From Corynebacterium tuberculostearicum (lineage in GTDB: Bacteria > Actinomycetota > Actinomycetes > Mycobacteriales > Mycobacteriaceae), in assembly GCF_016894265.1 (NCBI RefSeq), contig NZ_CP069791.1, positions 620,001 through 684,000 on the forward strand: 64,000 nt of DNA, read 5' to 3'. The position numbers and the translations under genes are program-made. Shown here piece after piece: positions 17,326-26,019 of the stretch. The notes below the pieces were generated by a model. That model ran no database searches and was not told the origin of the DNA. It saw nothing but the letters and a program-made list of their open reading frames with translations. Position 1 is the stretch's first letter. Each line of letters begins with the position of its first letter.

Positions 17326-18029
17326 TGAAGATTGTCGCCCATAGGGGATACTCCGGAAAATATCCGGAGCTATCCCCTCTAGCTTTTGAAAAAGCCCTAG
17401 ATTTGCCAATTCACGGCGTCGAGTGCGATGTGCGCTTGACGCGCGATGGAAAAGTAGTGGTCCAGCACGATCCCACGTTGGACCGCACCGCGGGGCGCCC
17501 CGGCCGCATTTCCAAGATGGACTGGGAAGAATTGCGCGGCGTTGACATCGGTTCGGGCCAGCGCATGATGCTTCTCGACGAACTCTTGGAACTGCTCGAG
17601 GGCAAACCGCACCACCTTTATATCGAGACTAAGCACCCCTCCGGGCAGGGCGACATCCTGGAGGAGCAAACGGTGCTGCGCCTGCGTTATGCGGGGCTTT
17701 TCGATGACCCCCGGATCCACGTCATTTCCTTTTCCCACCACGCCATCCGCCGCATGCAGAATTTGGCGCCGCACATGGACCGGATCTATCTTCGCCGCGA
17801 TTGGGAACGCCACGTCAACCGTCCCGATGTAATGCTGTCCAGGCCCACCGCGCTTGGCGTATCGTTGTTGCGCGCGAAGCTGCAGCCGGCAATTATCGGC
17901 GCGCAGGGATTGCCTACCTACCTGTGGACCGTAGACAAGCCGGAGGATATGAAGTGGGCGTGGGCTAACGGGGTAGATATGCTCGCCACCAACCAACCCG
18001 AAGTGGCCCTACATGCCATTGAGCTCTAG
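17325..18029 (+). CDS. glycerophosphodiester phosphodiesterase
   Basis: The 234-residue enzyme hydrolyses glycerophosphodiesters to glycerol-3-phosphate and an alcohol. It opens with the GDPD motif IVAHRGYSGKYPELSPLAF. The metal-site residues follow in VECDVRLTRDGKVVVQHDPT, with later conserved YIETKHPS. The GTG start overlaps the ldh stop, so translation is coupled. The lack of a signal peptide makes it cytoplasmic. In C. glutamicum a glpQ-like gene also neighbours ldh. Confidence 0.92.
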   Translation: MKIVAHRGYSGKYPELSPLAFEKALDLPIHGVECDVRLTRDGKVVVQHDPTLDRTAGRPGRISKMDWEELRGVDIGSGQRMMLLDELLELLEGKPHHLYIETKHPSGQGDILEEQTVLRLRYAGLFDDPRIHVISFSHHAIRRMQNLAPHMDRIYLRRDWERHVNRPDVMLSRPTALGVSLLRAKLQPAIIGAQGLPTYLWTVDKPEDMKWAWANGVDMLATNQPEVALHAIEL

Positions 18030-18049
18030 TAAGCAGGTATCTTGGAGGC

Positions 18050-18970
18050 ATGGCCAAGAAGAAAAAGAACAAGGAACAGCTGCCTGAGGGCATGTCCCGC
18101 CGCCAGGCAAAGCTCGCTGCCCGCGCCAAAGAGCGCGCCGCCCTGGAAAAGGATCCCCGCCCCTACGGCGGACTTGCTGCGGAGGCCTCCCTGGTCGCCA
18201 TGCAGGAGTTCGTCCCCTCCGCTTTTGCCAAGCTTGACGTCAAAGGCTGCGACAAGAACGTGTATGTAGCCACCGTCCTGCCGGGTGCTTCTGCTGCGCT
18301 CATTCGTGACACCGAATTTGGCGGCGATGCCTTCGTGGGCCTGCAGGTGCAGTCCCACACCCACAACCCGGGCCGCGACCTCGCCTTTGCCCTTAACTGG
18401 GTGAAGAATAACGAGCCGGGTGCCACCCTGGAATCCACCGCGGCTGACGGCTCGGAGCCGAAGCTGGAGGAGCTTATCGATGCCTCCGCTACCCTCGACG
18501 TGCAGGTTCACCAGGACTTCGAATGGTGGATTCCGGAGGGAGCACAGGTCACCCCGCAGATTGCGCAGTCGCTACGCGCCGCTAATGATTCCGTCATCGA
18601 GTCCCACCAGGTGGGCGAGAACATCACCGGTGCGGCCTTCTGGGCAAATGCCGGCGGCGGCAAGGCCCACATCCGTTGGGTCCGCCCGAGTGATGATGAA
18701 GCCGCATTCCTGAACGCACTGGCGCGCGTCGCCGCCCGCGGTGAGCTGAACTTGGGCGAGGGCACCAAGTTCGCCGGTGTTTTCCGCACCCACGGTCTCA
18801 TCGCTCCAGTCTTCGACTTGGATCCAGAGGTTGACCACGCTTCCTATGAGGAGCACCTCACCCGCGTGGACAAGGCCTTGGAGGAAGAAATCTCTAATGA
18901 TGCCCAGCTGAACGCCGATGAGCGCAAGCAGCTAGAAAACATCAAGTCCCGCCAGGTGACCCTGCGCTAA
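18050..18970 (+). CDS. DUF5926 family protein
   Basis: The 306-residue protein has a strongly basic N-terminus (MAKKKKNKEQLPEGMSRRQA) and a mixed alpha/beta body without membrane segments. It matches an actinobacterial family (DUF5926) of unknown function. The Lys-rich start could bind nucleic acid, but no catalytic motif is visible. It is co-directional with the phosphodiesterase, 20 bases downstream, and is followed by a strong terminator. Confidence 0.85.
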   Translation: MAKKKKNKEQLPEGMSRRQAKLAARAKERAALEKDPRPYGGLAAEASLVAMQEFVPSAFAKLDVKGCDKNVYVATVLPGASAALIRDTEFGGDAFVGLQVQSHTHNPGRDLAFALNWVKNNEPGATLESTAADGSEPKLEELIDASATLDVQVHQDFEWWIPEGAQVTPQIAQSLRAANDSVIESHQVGENITGAAFWANAGGGKAHIRWVRPSDDEAAFLNALARVAARGELNLGEGTKFAGVFRTHGLIAPVFDLDPEVDHASYEEHLTRVDKALEEEISNDAQLNADERKQLENIKSRQVTLR

Positions 18971-18978
18971 AGACAGGA

Positions 18979-19015
18979 AATGGCCCTTCCCCGGTAGAGG
19001 AAGGGCCATTTTTTA
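18979..19015 (+). terminator. strong intrinsic terminator
   Basis: A perfect 12-base stem (AATGGCCCTTCC 18979-18990 with GGAAGGGCCATT 18999-19010) and TTTTTT follow the DUF5926 stop. It closes the ldh operon and separates it from the convergent LCP gene. Confidence 0.92.
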
Positions 19016-19019
19016 ATCG

Positions 19020-20264
19020 CTATTTGAGAGAATCCCACAACCCGGCGGCTGCTTCATCGTCCCAGAGGACGACGTTGCCAACCTCGGTATCTTGGAAACC
19101 GCCGATGGGGACGGTTTCAGTGTCTACACCGGAGCCCATGGCCAGTGCCACGCGGGCGAGGTGCCAGACGTGGTCGCCCTCGTCCACGATGAACGAGGAG
19201 GCGGTGTGGTTGACCAAGGAGAAGGCGCGGAATGGGTTAATCAGGGTGGCTGGGGAAGCAACCTTATCCAGTAGGGCGGAGAAGAATTCGCGCTGTCGCT
19301 GCACGCGGTCAAGGTCACCCATGGCGGTAGCACGAGTGCGCACGTAACCGAGGGCGTCGCGGCCCTTGAGCTTCTGGCAGCCATCTTGGAGATCAATGCC
19401 GGCCAGCGGGTCATTGATGGGTTCCTTTACGCACACGTCTACGCCGCCGACGGAGTCGACCACATTGGCTAGGCCACCCATGCCGATCTCGGCATAGTGG
19501 TCGATGTGCAAACCGGTCGTGCCCTCAACGGTTTGGGCAAGGAGCTGCGGTCCACCGTAGGTAAAGGCGGCATTGATCTTGTCCATGCCAAAACCGGGGA
19601 CTTCCACGTAGCTATCGCGTGGGATGGAAACGAGCTTGGCCTTGCCGGTGCGAGGGATGTGCAGCAGCATGATGGTATCGGTGCGGCCCTCGCCCACATC
19701 TCCACCGGTGCCTAGCTCCGCCTGCTGTTCCTCGCTGAGTCCTTGGCGGGAATCGGAACCGACGAGCAACCAATTGGTGCCGGCGGTATTAGACACTTGT
19801 TCTTCTGGCAGCGCCTCCACGCGGGTGAGGCGGGCATCGGTCCAGAACATGAAGACGAGGTTGAATACCAGCAGGACAACGAGCGCCAAGCCAACGCAGC
19901 CGAGGGCACGCTTGGCCGGATTGACCTTTTTGCGCCGGCTATGCGGGCGCTGCCGGGGCGCCGGGCGCGGTTCGGTGCGACGAGGCGGGCGCTGCTGTGC
20001 GCGGTACTGGCTGGGGTAGCGGCTCGGTGTTGGCGGCGGAGTGCGACGCGGGGGCTGTTGCTGCCGCTGTGGTTGCGGAGCGCGGAAGGATTGTTGCTCG
20101 GGTTCCACGCGCCGCGGCGCCGGGCGGGCGGAGGAACGGCGTCGAATGGGGCGGCCGTATCGATCCTTGAGGGGACGTCCATCGGCCCCAAGGACGAATT
20201 CAGTGGAGGCATCGTCGCCGGCGCGGCGGGCCTCCCTATGCGGATCTCGTCCTGATTCAGTCAT
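19020..20264 (-). CDS. LytR-CpsA-Psr (LCP) family glycopolymer ligase
   Basis: The 414-residue protein has a long cytoplasmic N-terminus (about 115 residues) rich in Pro, Arg and Gln. One transmembrane helix (about 120-142) and an extracytoplasmic LCP domain follow, with motifs NWLLVGSDSRQGL, GRTDTIMLLHIP, KLVSIPRDSYVEVPGFGMDK and DALGYVRTRATAMGDLDRVQ. The conserved Asp and Arg residues bind the lipid pyrophosphate. LCP enzymes attach arabinogalactan to peptidoglycan in corynebacteria, which fits the envelope genes further along. No C-terminal LytR_C domain is present. It lies 62 bases downstream of the CPBP gene in the same direction. Confidence 0.93.
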   Translation of the reverse strand: MTESGRDPHREARRAGDDASTEFVLGADGRPLKDRYGRPIRRRSSARPAPRRVEPEQQSFRAPQPQRQQQPPRRTPPPTPSRYPSQYRAQQRPPRRTEPRPAPRQRPHSRRKKVNPAKRALGCVGLALVVLLVFNLVFMFWTDARLTRVEALPEEQVSNTAGTNWLLVGSDSRQGLSEEQQAELGTGGDVGEGRTDTIMLLHIPRTGKAKLVSIPRDSYVEVPGFGMDKINAAFTYGGPQLLAQTVEGTTGLHIDHYAEIGMGGLANVVDSVGGVDVCVKEPINDPLAGIDLQDGCQKLKGRDALGYVRTRATAMGDLDRVQRQREFFSALLDKVASPATLINPFRAFSLVNHTASSFIVDEGDHVWHLARVALAMGSGVDTETVPIGGFQDTEVGNVVLWDDEAAAGLWDSLK

Positions 20265-20326
20265 GCGCTATACCTTACAAGGAGCAGGGAGCAACGCCTG
20301 CTTCGCGACGTCCCCTACAGGCATTT

Positions 20327-21025
20327 TCACAGGAAGGAATAACCCACGAAAGCGACGGCGTCGATAAGAAAATGCGCTATGACCAGCGGCCATACCCGCC
20401 CCGTGCGGTGGTAGTAGTAGCCGTAGATTAAACCCATGATGATATTGCCAAAGCCAGCGGAAACTCCCTGGTAGAGGTGATAAGAACCGCGCAGGATGGA
20501 GCTTGCGGCCAGCGTGGCTGGCAGCGACCAGCGGGCCTGGCGCAAACGCGTCATCAGCCACATCACCACCACGGTTTCCTCCGCGAAGGCGTTGGCGCCG
20601 GCCTTGAGGAGGGAAACGGGGATTTCCACCCAAGCATTGGCGAAGTCGCCGGGGATGACCTCCTTGCTCCACCCCAAGTGCACCGCCGCGACATACAGGG
20701 CGAGCCCCGGGATGCCAATGAGGGCGGCAAGCCCTGCTCCTTCTAGCCAGTCGCGGGCGCGGTGGGCACGGGGCACAAAGCGGTCCTTGGCCAGCAGGAA
20801 AAGCGCTAAGGCTCCATAGGAAAAGAGCACGGCGGCCGAGCACAGCTGCAGTCCCATATCCACCCAGGCAAGAGAGGATTGGCTGGAATTGAGCGTGACC
20901 GATTGCTCGTTGAGGCGCTGCGGGGAGGCCAAGGAATTGACGAGGTTTAATACCGCCCGCACCCCGGAAATACCAAAAGTGAGGGTGAGGACGATGAGCA
21001 GCTCGGTGCGTAAGGATTTGGTCAT
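20327..21025 (-). CDS. CPBP-family intramembrane glutamic endopeptidase-like protein
   Basis: The 232-residue polytopic protein has six to seven hydrophobic helices and the CPBP motifs: the EE pair in AFAEETVVVMWLMTRLRQ, an Arg-containing motif 2 (SSILRGSYHLYQG) and IAHFLIDAVAF. These residues form the intramembrane metalloprotease-type active site of the CAAX protease/bacteriocin-processing family. Substrates are unknown. The ATG at 21025 overlaps the amidase stop by 4 bases, so the two genes are coupled. Longer upstream frames are shadows of the amidase gene. Confidence 0.9.
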   Translation of the reverse strand: MTKSLRTELLIVLTLTFGISGVRAVLNLVNSLASPQRLNEQSVTLNSSQSSLAWVDMGLQLCSAAVLFSYGALALFLLAKDRFVPRAHRARDWLEGAGLAALIGIPGLALYVAAVHLGWSKEVIPGDFANAWVEIPVSLLKAGANAFAEETVVVMWLMTRLRQARWSLPATLAASSILRGSYHLYQGVSAGFGNIIMGLIYGYYYHRTGRVWPLVIAHFLIDAVAFVGYSFL

Positions 21026-22158
21026 GGGTGCAGGATGTGGGCGAGGCCGAGGAGGGCGGCGTCGGAAAGCGTAATGCCTCCCAGGTGTACGCCCACCGGC
21101 GGGTGATTGGGAACGGCCCATGGCACGGAAATGGCTGGCAGGCGGGCCATGTTGAAGAGGGAACCCCACGGAGACCACCGGGTCTGGGCTGCGAAATTCT
21201 CCGCATGGGGCAAGGACAGGAACGAACCAATACGCGGCGGGTCCGTGGTGAGCATCGGGGTGAGGATGGCATCGACGCCCCATTCCTGGGCCAGCAAGTC
21301 GGGCAGCTGCCGGACATGCGCCCGCGCCGCGGCCAGCTCAGCGGCGCTTACGCGCCGGCCCTGCTGAGCAATCCACTCGGCGTAGCCTGCCGCCGGGTTG
21401 AGCCCCGCCAAGCGGGAGGTAAAGGTCGTGCGGAAATGCGCAAAGGTGGCCCGGGCCTGCGGATACGGGGAAATGGGCACCACGGTGAAGCCGGCTGCCT
21501 GTAGGCGTTGGGCGGCCTCGCGGGTGGCGCGCAGATGGTGGGCATCGACGCTGGCATCACAAAACAGGGGCTCTACCAGCAGGCCGATGCGGGCGCGCGG
21601 GGTGATCATGCGGTGGCCATGCAGAAAGGCATTATCGGCCACGGTCCGGGTGATAAAGCCCTGCACACCCAGTTCTTTTCCTGCCGGTTTAAAGCCCACC
21701 ACGCCGCAGGCCGCGGCCGGCACCCGGATGGAACCGCCGCCATCGCTGGCGTGCGCCGCGCGCAGCAACCCCCGCGCGACCTGTACCGCCGCACCGCCCG
21801 AGGAACCACCCGGAGTGCAGCCGGGAAAGAGGGGATTATCGGGATGGGGCAGGCCTACTGGTTCCGTATCTACGCGCAGACCCAACTCCGGGGTGGAGGA
21901 CTTACCGATGATGTGCGCACCCTGCTTCTCCAAGGCCTCAATAAAGGCATCGCTGCGCTCGGGGTAGTAGGTGCGATCGACATTTCCCAAGGTAGTAGGC
22001 ATGCCGCGGACATCGCAGAGATCCTTAGCGGAGAGGACCCAGCCGCTCAGCCGGCCTCGGCCGGAGGGCTCGCGGTCTACATTCAGGTAGGTGAAACCGT
22101 GCTCCTCGGGGGTAAGGCCGTGCAGATCCGCGCGGAGTTGTTCTACGGAAAAGTCCAT
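21022..22158 (-). CDS. amidase signature family hydrolase
   Basis: The 378-residue protein carries the amidase Ser-cisSer-Lys triad: Lys in SGWVLSAKDLCDV, the cis-Ser in the Gly-rich CTPGGSSGGAAVQVA, and the nucleophile Ser in SDGGGSIRVPAAACG. The family hydrolyses amide bonds of small molecules; the specific substrate is unknown, and it lacks the features of GatA. The start at 22158 is preferred because the longer in-frame extension upstream is antisense to pheA. It is divergent from pheA and overlaps the CPBP gene downstream. Confidence 0.92.
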   Translation of the reverse strand: MDFSVEQLRADLHGLTPEEHGFTYLNVDREPSGRGRLSGWVLSAKDLCDVRGMPTTLGNVDRTYYPERSDAFIEALEKQGAHIIGKSSTPELGLRVDTEPVGLPHPDNPLFPGCTPGGSSGGAAVQVARGLLRAAHASDGGGSIRVPAAACGVVGFKPAGKELGVQGFITRTVADNAFLHGHRMITPRARIGLLVEPLFCDASVDAHHLRATREAAQRLQAAGFTVVPISPYPQARATFAHFRTTFTSRLAGLNPAAGYAEWIAQQGRRVSAAELAAARAHVRQLPDLLAQEWGVDAILTPMLTTDPPRIGSFLSLPHAENFAAQTRWSPWGSLFNMARLPAISVPWAVPNHPPVGVHLGGITLSDAALLGLAHILHP

Positions 22159-22191
22159 GGGGCACCAGTCTAGTGGGCTAAGGTGACGTGC

Positions 22192-23088
22192 ATGACTACC
22201 ACCATCGCCTTCCTGGGGCCGGCCGGCACCTTTACGGAAGCGGCCGTGCATAAGTTTGCCGCGCACCTGCCGCAGGTAGAGACCATGCCGGTTGGCTCGC
22301 CTTCGGAGGCCGTGGCCGCCGTGCGCGCCGGGCAAGCCGAGTACGCCTGCGTAGCCATTGAAAATTCCGTCGACGGCGCGGTCACCACCACCTTTGATGC
22401 ACTCGTTGAAGCCGAACCGGTGCAGATTTACCGCGAGGTGGATATCCCCGTGGCTTTTAACATCATGACCCGGCAAGGCGCGGGCGACATTGCGCGGCTG
22501 AGCACCCACCCGGTGGCGTTCCAGCAAATTCGCGGCTGGGTAAAAGACAATCTGCCGAAGGTAGAGTTCGTGCCGGCCAGTTCCAATGCCGCTGCGGCCG
22601 AGGCTGTAGCCCATGGGGAAGCGGATGCGGCCGCAGCGCCGGCGCGGGCCGCCGAGATCTTTGGGCTGGAAACCATCGCCCAGGGCGTGGCAGATGTTGA
22701 GGGCGCCGCAACGCGCTTTGTCCTGGTGGGGCGTCCGGGAAAACCAACTGCAAGGACTGGCCAGGACCGCACCAGCGTCATCTTCACCCTGCCAAATGAA
22801 CCGGGCAGCCTGGTGGGGGCGTTGCAGGACTTTGCGCACCGCGGGGTGGACCTGTCCCGGATTGAGTCGCGCCCCACGCGAGAGGCCTTTGGCACGTACC
22901 GCTTCTACGTGGACCTTATCGGGCACATTGACGATCAGCCGGTGGCGGAGGCGCTGCGGGCCTTGTGGTTGCGGGCAGAGGACCTGCTTTTCCTCGGCTC
23001 CTGGCCGGCGGCAACCCCTGCGGGCAAGCCACCGCGCGATCTGGCAGCGGCGGATGACTGGGTAGCGCGGGCGCGCAGGGGCCAATAA
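22192..23088 (+). CDS. pheA: prephenate dehydratase
   Basis: The 298-residue enzyme converts prephenate to phenylpyruvate in phenylalanine synthesis. The N-terminal catalytic domain starts IAFLGPAGTFTEAAV and ends near the TRF motif (AATRFVLVGRP). An ACT domain from about residue 197 binds phenylalanine through the ESRP motif (LSRIESRPTREAFG) for feedback inhibition. The ATG at 22192 is preferred over the in-frame ATG at 22183 because it abuts the conserved start MTTTIAFLG. A phosphatase-type gene follows after 9 bases. Confidence 0.95.
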   Translation: MTTTIAFLGPAGTFTEAAVHKFAAHLPQVETMPVGSPSEAVAAVRAGQAEYACVAIENSVDGAVTTTFDALVEAEPVQIYREVDIPVAFNIMTRQGAGDIARLSTHPVAFQQIRGWVKDNLPKVEFVPASSNAAAAEAVAHGEADAAAAPARAAEIFGLETIAQGVADVEGAATRFVLVGRPGKPTARTGQDRTSVIFTLPNEPGSLVGALQDFAHRGVDLSRIESRPTREAFGTYRFYVDLIGHIDDQPVAEALRALWLRAEDLLFLGSWPAATPAGKPPRDLAAADDWVARARRGQ

Positions 23089-23097
23089 TCTAGAAGC

Positions 23098-23751
23098 ATG
23101 CCCGGAAGAATTATCCTGCTGCGTCACGGCCAGACCTATTCCAATATTTCCCGCTTCCTCGATACTCGCCCGCCCGGGGCAGAGCTTACCGAGCGCGGCC
23201 GCGACCAAGCCACGGAGGTAGGCCGGGAGCTAGCGCAGTTGGTGGGCGAGCGCGAGGTGGAATTTAAATGCTCCATTGCCCTGCGCGCTCAGCAGACCGC
23301 GATGCTGGCGGCACGCGCCTTTGAGCAGGAGCGCGGTATGCCGGAATTCTCTCAGCGCGTTGACGTAATCTCCGGCGTGCACGAAATTTTCGCCGGTGAC
23401 TGGGAGATGGACGGTAGCGAAGATGCCCATCGGTCGCACATGGTGGCCATGCGTGGCTGGTGCGATGGCGAGCGCGGCGCTGGGATGGAAGGCGGCGAGA
23501 CCTTGGATGATGTGTTGGCGCGCTACCAGCCGGTGCTGGAGGGCATTGCGAAGCAGCTTGCCGACGACCACGATGTCATTCTCGTCAGCCACGGTGCCGC
23601 TATCCGCGTGGTCACCAAACACGCCACGGGTGTTGATGCCGACTTTGCCTATACCGGCTACCTGGCCAATTGCCGCTTTATGGTGATGGAACCGCACGGC
23701 AAGGACTTTGGTGAGTGGACGTTAACCCAGTGGGCGGATACGGAGCTCTAG
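23098..23751 (+). CDS. histidine phosphatase (phosphoglycerate mutase-like)
   Basis: The 217-residue protein has the RHG catalytic motif IILLRHGQTYSNISRFLDT and the second His in VILVSHGAAIRVV, the hallmarks of the histidine phosphatase superfamily. It lacks the complete signature of glycolytic phosphoglycerate mutase, so a phosphatase with small-molecule substrates is more likely. It lies 9 bases after pheA in the same direction. Its stop interlocks (CTAG) with that of the convergent metallopeptidase gene. Confidence 0.9.
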   Translation: MPGRIILLRHGQTYSNISRFLDTRPPGAELTERGRDQATEVGRELAQLVGEREVEFKCSIALRAQQTAMLAARAFEQERGMPEFSQRVDVISGVHEIFAGDWEMDGSEDAHRSHMVAMRGWCDGERGAGMEGGETLDDVLARYQPVLEGIAKQLADDHDVILVSHGAAIRVVTKHATGVDADFAYTGYLANCRFMVMEPHGKDFGEWTLTQWADTEL

Positions 23752-24095
23752 CCCCAGCCCAAGCGGTGCAGCTCCTCTTCTTCGAGGCCAAAGTAATGGC
23801 CGAGTTCGTGGAATACGGTGACCTTAACCTGCTCTGCCAATTCTTCCTCGCTGCCGGACCAGCGCTGCAGCGTGTTGCGGTAAATGAAGATCGCATCGGG
23901 CAGGAATCCGGCGTGATCGAAAGTGCGGTGAGGCAGTGCGACGCCCTCGTAGAGCCCTAGCAACATAGGGTTATCGGGATTTTCATCTTCGACCAAGATG
24001 ACGAGGTTGCGCATGCGGCGCACGAATTCCTCGGGGACTTGATCGAGCGCCTCGTTGACCATCTCATCGAAGCGCTCTTCCGATACCTCCACCAT
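23748..24095 (-). CDS. metallopeptidase family protein (minimal zincin)
   Basis: The 115-residue protein has the zinc-binding motif HELGHYFGLEEEELHRL near the C-terminus, so HExxH is present with an acidic third region. It belongs to the short zincin-like family (DUF1025 type) found in actinobacteria. It has no signal peptide. It overlaps the upstream septum-formation gene by one base, suggesting co-translation. Substrates are unknown. Confidence 0.9.
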   Translation of the reverse strand: MVEVSEERFDEMVNEALDQVPEEFVRRMRNLVILVEDENPDNPMLLGLYEGVALPHRTFDHAGFLPDAIFIYRNTLQRWSGSEEELAEQVKVTVFHELGHYFGLEEEELHRLGWG

Positions 24096-25168
24096 TAGGG
24101 CGCTGGGGCCGGTGCGGGGGCGGCGGACTCGGGTGCCGGATTATTGTCCTTGCTCTCACGCAGTGGATTGCGCTCAGGGCGTTCCTCCGGCGGTTGGCCG
24201 TCGATAGTCAGCGCCTGGCGGCCACCGGTAGCGGAACCAGTGATGGCAGAGAAACCGCCGCCTTCGCGGGCGTGCACAAGGGAGCAATTGACGGACTTGG
24301 TGCCGCCGTTCCACGAGGCCTCGGTGATAGAGCCCCAGAATGGTTGCAGCGTGGACTGGTAGAGCTGCTCCTCGCCGCCAAGGTAGTCCTCGGTGGCGGC
24401 GGTACACGTATCGGATAGGAACTTGTCCATATCCTTGCCGTCCGGGTAACCGTCAGGGAACTGCTTGCCCACATCGATGACGGAAACGGTCTCCATTTGG
24501 TGGGGCTTGGCGCAGTCGACGACGTGCGGAACCTGCTTGTCATCGATGGCCAAGCATTCGCCCGGCTTGGCGAGGTTAGCCTGCTCGGAGGCCTCGACGT
24601 TGCCGGTAGTAAGCTGCGGTACGCCGTGATCATCGGTGGTTTGCAGGCCGCACAGCAAGGTGCGGTCGCCGCGATCCCAGGCGGACTGCGGCGGCAGAAT
24701 GGACGCCACATCGTACTTGCCATTCGGATCCCATTTACCGTGCAGGTAGCCCACAGTGGCGGATTCGCACAGCTCATCGCGCAATTGGTGTTGGCGGGTA
24801 AGCGCTGGGCGGGTGGCATCAGGGCCGAATTCGCTGGTGGGGTAGACGCTGAGGTCTTCGGTCTTGGAAACCTCGAAGCGGTGCTGATCGGAGCACGGTA
24901 CTTCCTTGAACCCGGTGGCGGAGCCATCCTGGGCGATGTCCCACGTCAAGCAAGCGCCGGCGGCCGCAGCGGTGAAGGGCTCCGGTTTAGGAGCGGCGGT
25001 TTCTGAAGTATCCCCGCTATTGTGCTGCTGGGCAGCGGTAGTGTCTTCGCCGCCCGATTTGTGGGAGCTGATAACGCCATAGATGCCCATGAAAACGGCC
25101 GCCGCGATTGCCGCAATCAAGACAATCTGGACGGCCACAGCGGAACGCCACGCAGGTGATTTCTTCAT
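24095..25168 (-). CDS. septum formation family membrane protein
   Basis: The 357-residue protein has a single N-terminal transmembrane helix (about residues 12-33). A Ser/Thr/Glu-rich linker and two Cys-containing extracytoplasmic modules follow (AGACLTWDIAQDGS...VPCSDQHRFEV; CLAIDDKQVPHVVDCAKPHQ), typical of the Septum_form family. A Pro/Ala-rich C-terminal tail follows. The paired Cys residues probably form disulfides. A role at the division septum is suggested for the family and not proven. It is followed, with a 1-base overlap, by the zincin gene. Confidence 0.85.
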   Translation of the reverse strand: MKKSPAWRSAVAVQIVLIAAIAAAVFMGIYGVISSHKSGGEDTTAAQQHNSGDTSETAAPKPEPFTAAAAGACLTWDIAQDGSATGFKEVPCSDQHRFEVSKTEDLSVYPTSEFGPDATRPALTRQHQLRDELCESATVGYLHGKWDPNGKYDVASILPPQSAWDRGDRTLLCGLQTTDDHGVPQLTTGNVEASEQANLAKPGECLAIDDKQVPHVVDCAKPHQMETVSVIDVGKQFPDGYPDGKDMDKFLSDTCTAATEDYLGGEEQLYQSTLQPFWGSITEASWNGGTKSVNCSLVHAREGGGFSAITGSATGGRQALTIDGQPPEERPERNPLRESKDNNPAPESAAPAPAPAP

Positions 25169-25204
25169 AAGGCCTTTAATCTTACCTTTTAAGCAGGGTG
25201 CTGG

Positions 25205-25954
25205 CTAGATACTGTTCTCCCTAGCCACCCGGGTAGTCAGGCGGTAGCGGTCGGTGCGGTAGACGGAGGAACACCACTCCACCGGCCTATCGCCCGAGCG
25301 GGAGTAGCGCACGATGTGCAGCAGTGGGGTGCCCACGGGGACGTCGAGAAGCGGGGCAGTGTCCGCATCGGCGGAAATCGCCGAGACCGTTTGATCCGCA
25401 TCGGTAATGGGGACGTTAAAGACGGAGTCGAGGATGGCGTAGACCGAATTGTAGGTGTCATTTTCTAGCAGGCTGGGCGCATACGTGGAGTTATACCAGC
25501 CGTCATCAATGGAGTAGGGCTCGCCATCGCCCAAGCGCAGGCGGCGCAGGTGAATATGTTCGGTTTGGGCAGGAGTATCAAAAAAGAGGGCGGCATCCTC
25601 CGGGGCGCTGCTGCGTCCGCTGGTAAGGATTTTGGAGGAGGCGGTGACGTCTTGTGCGCCCATCTCGTCCGAGAATGAGGCCAGGTGGAGCCGGGAGACA
25701 AGGGGATTGGGCGCTACGAAGGTGCCCTTACCGCGGACGCGGCGCAATTTTCCGGCCGCGACAAGATCCCCGATGGCGCGGCGGACCGTGATTCGTGACA
25801 CGCCATAGGTTTCTTCAAGAAGCCTCTCGCCGGGCAGGATATCGCCGGGTTTGAGGGTCGTGCGGCACAATTCTTCGAGGATATCGTGCAATTGGGTGTG
25901 TTTTGGAACGGGACCGTCCGTAATTGTGCGGGCGGGGAGCTGAACGGCGGACAT
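25205..25954 (-). CDS. farR: GntR/HutC-family transcriptional regulator, FarR-like
   Basis: The 249-residue protein has a GntR winged helix (HTQLHDILEELCRTTLKPGD ... EETYGVSRITVRRAIGDLV) and a C-terminal UTRA effector domain (HIHLRRLRLGDGEPYSIDD onward). The divergent position next to serS and the neighbours match farR of C. glutamicum, described as a regulator linked to amino-acid metabolism. The symbol is assigned by synteny and family. Its own target sites were not identified here. Confidence 0.82.
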   Translation of the reverse strand: MSAVQLPARTITDGPVPKHTQLHDILEELCRTTLKPGDILPGERLLEETYGVSRITVRRAIGDLVAAGKLRRVRGKGTFVAPNPLVSRLHLASFSDEMGAQDVTASSKILTSGRSSAPEDAALFFDTPAQTEHIHLRRLRLGDGEPYSIDDGWYNSTYAPSLLENDTYNSVYAILDSVFNVPITDADQTVSAISADADTAPLLDVPVGTPLLHIVRYSRSGDRPVEWCSSVYRTDRYRLTTRVARENSI

Positions 25955-26019
25955 AAAGCCATCATAATTCGCTGGTTATTACCACCGCAAGGTGTTGCCA
26001 ATACGCTAAACTTACATTC

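Noticed and set aside
22159..23208. N-terminal extension of the amidase frame by 350 codons
   Set aside because: The extension is antisense to pheA, while the amidase family start fits the ATG at 22158.
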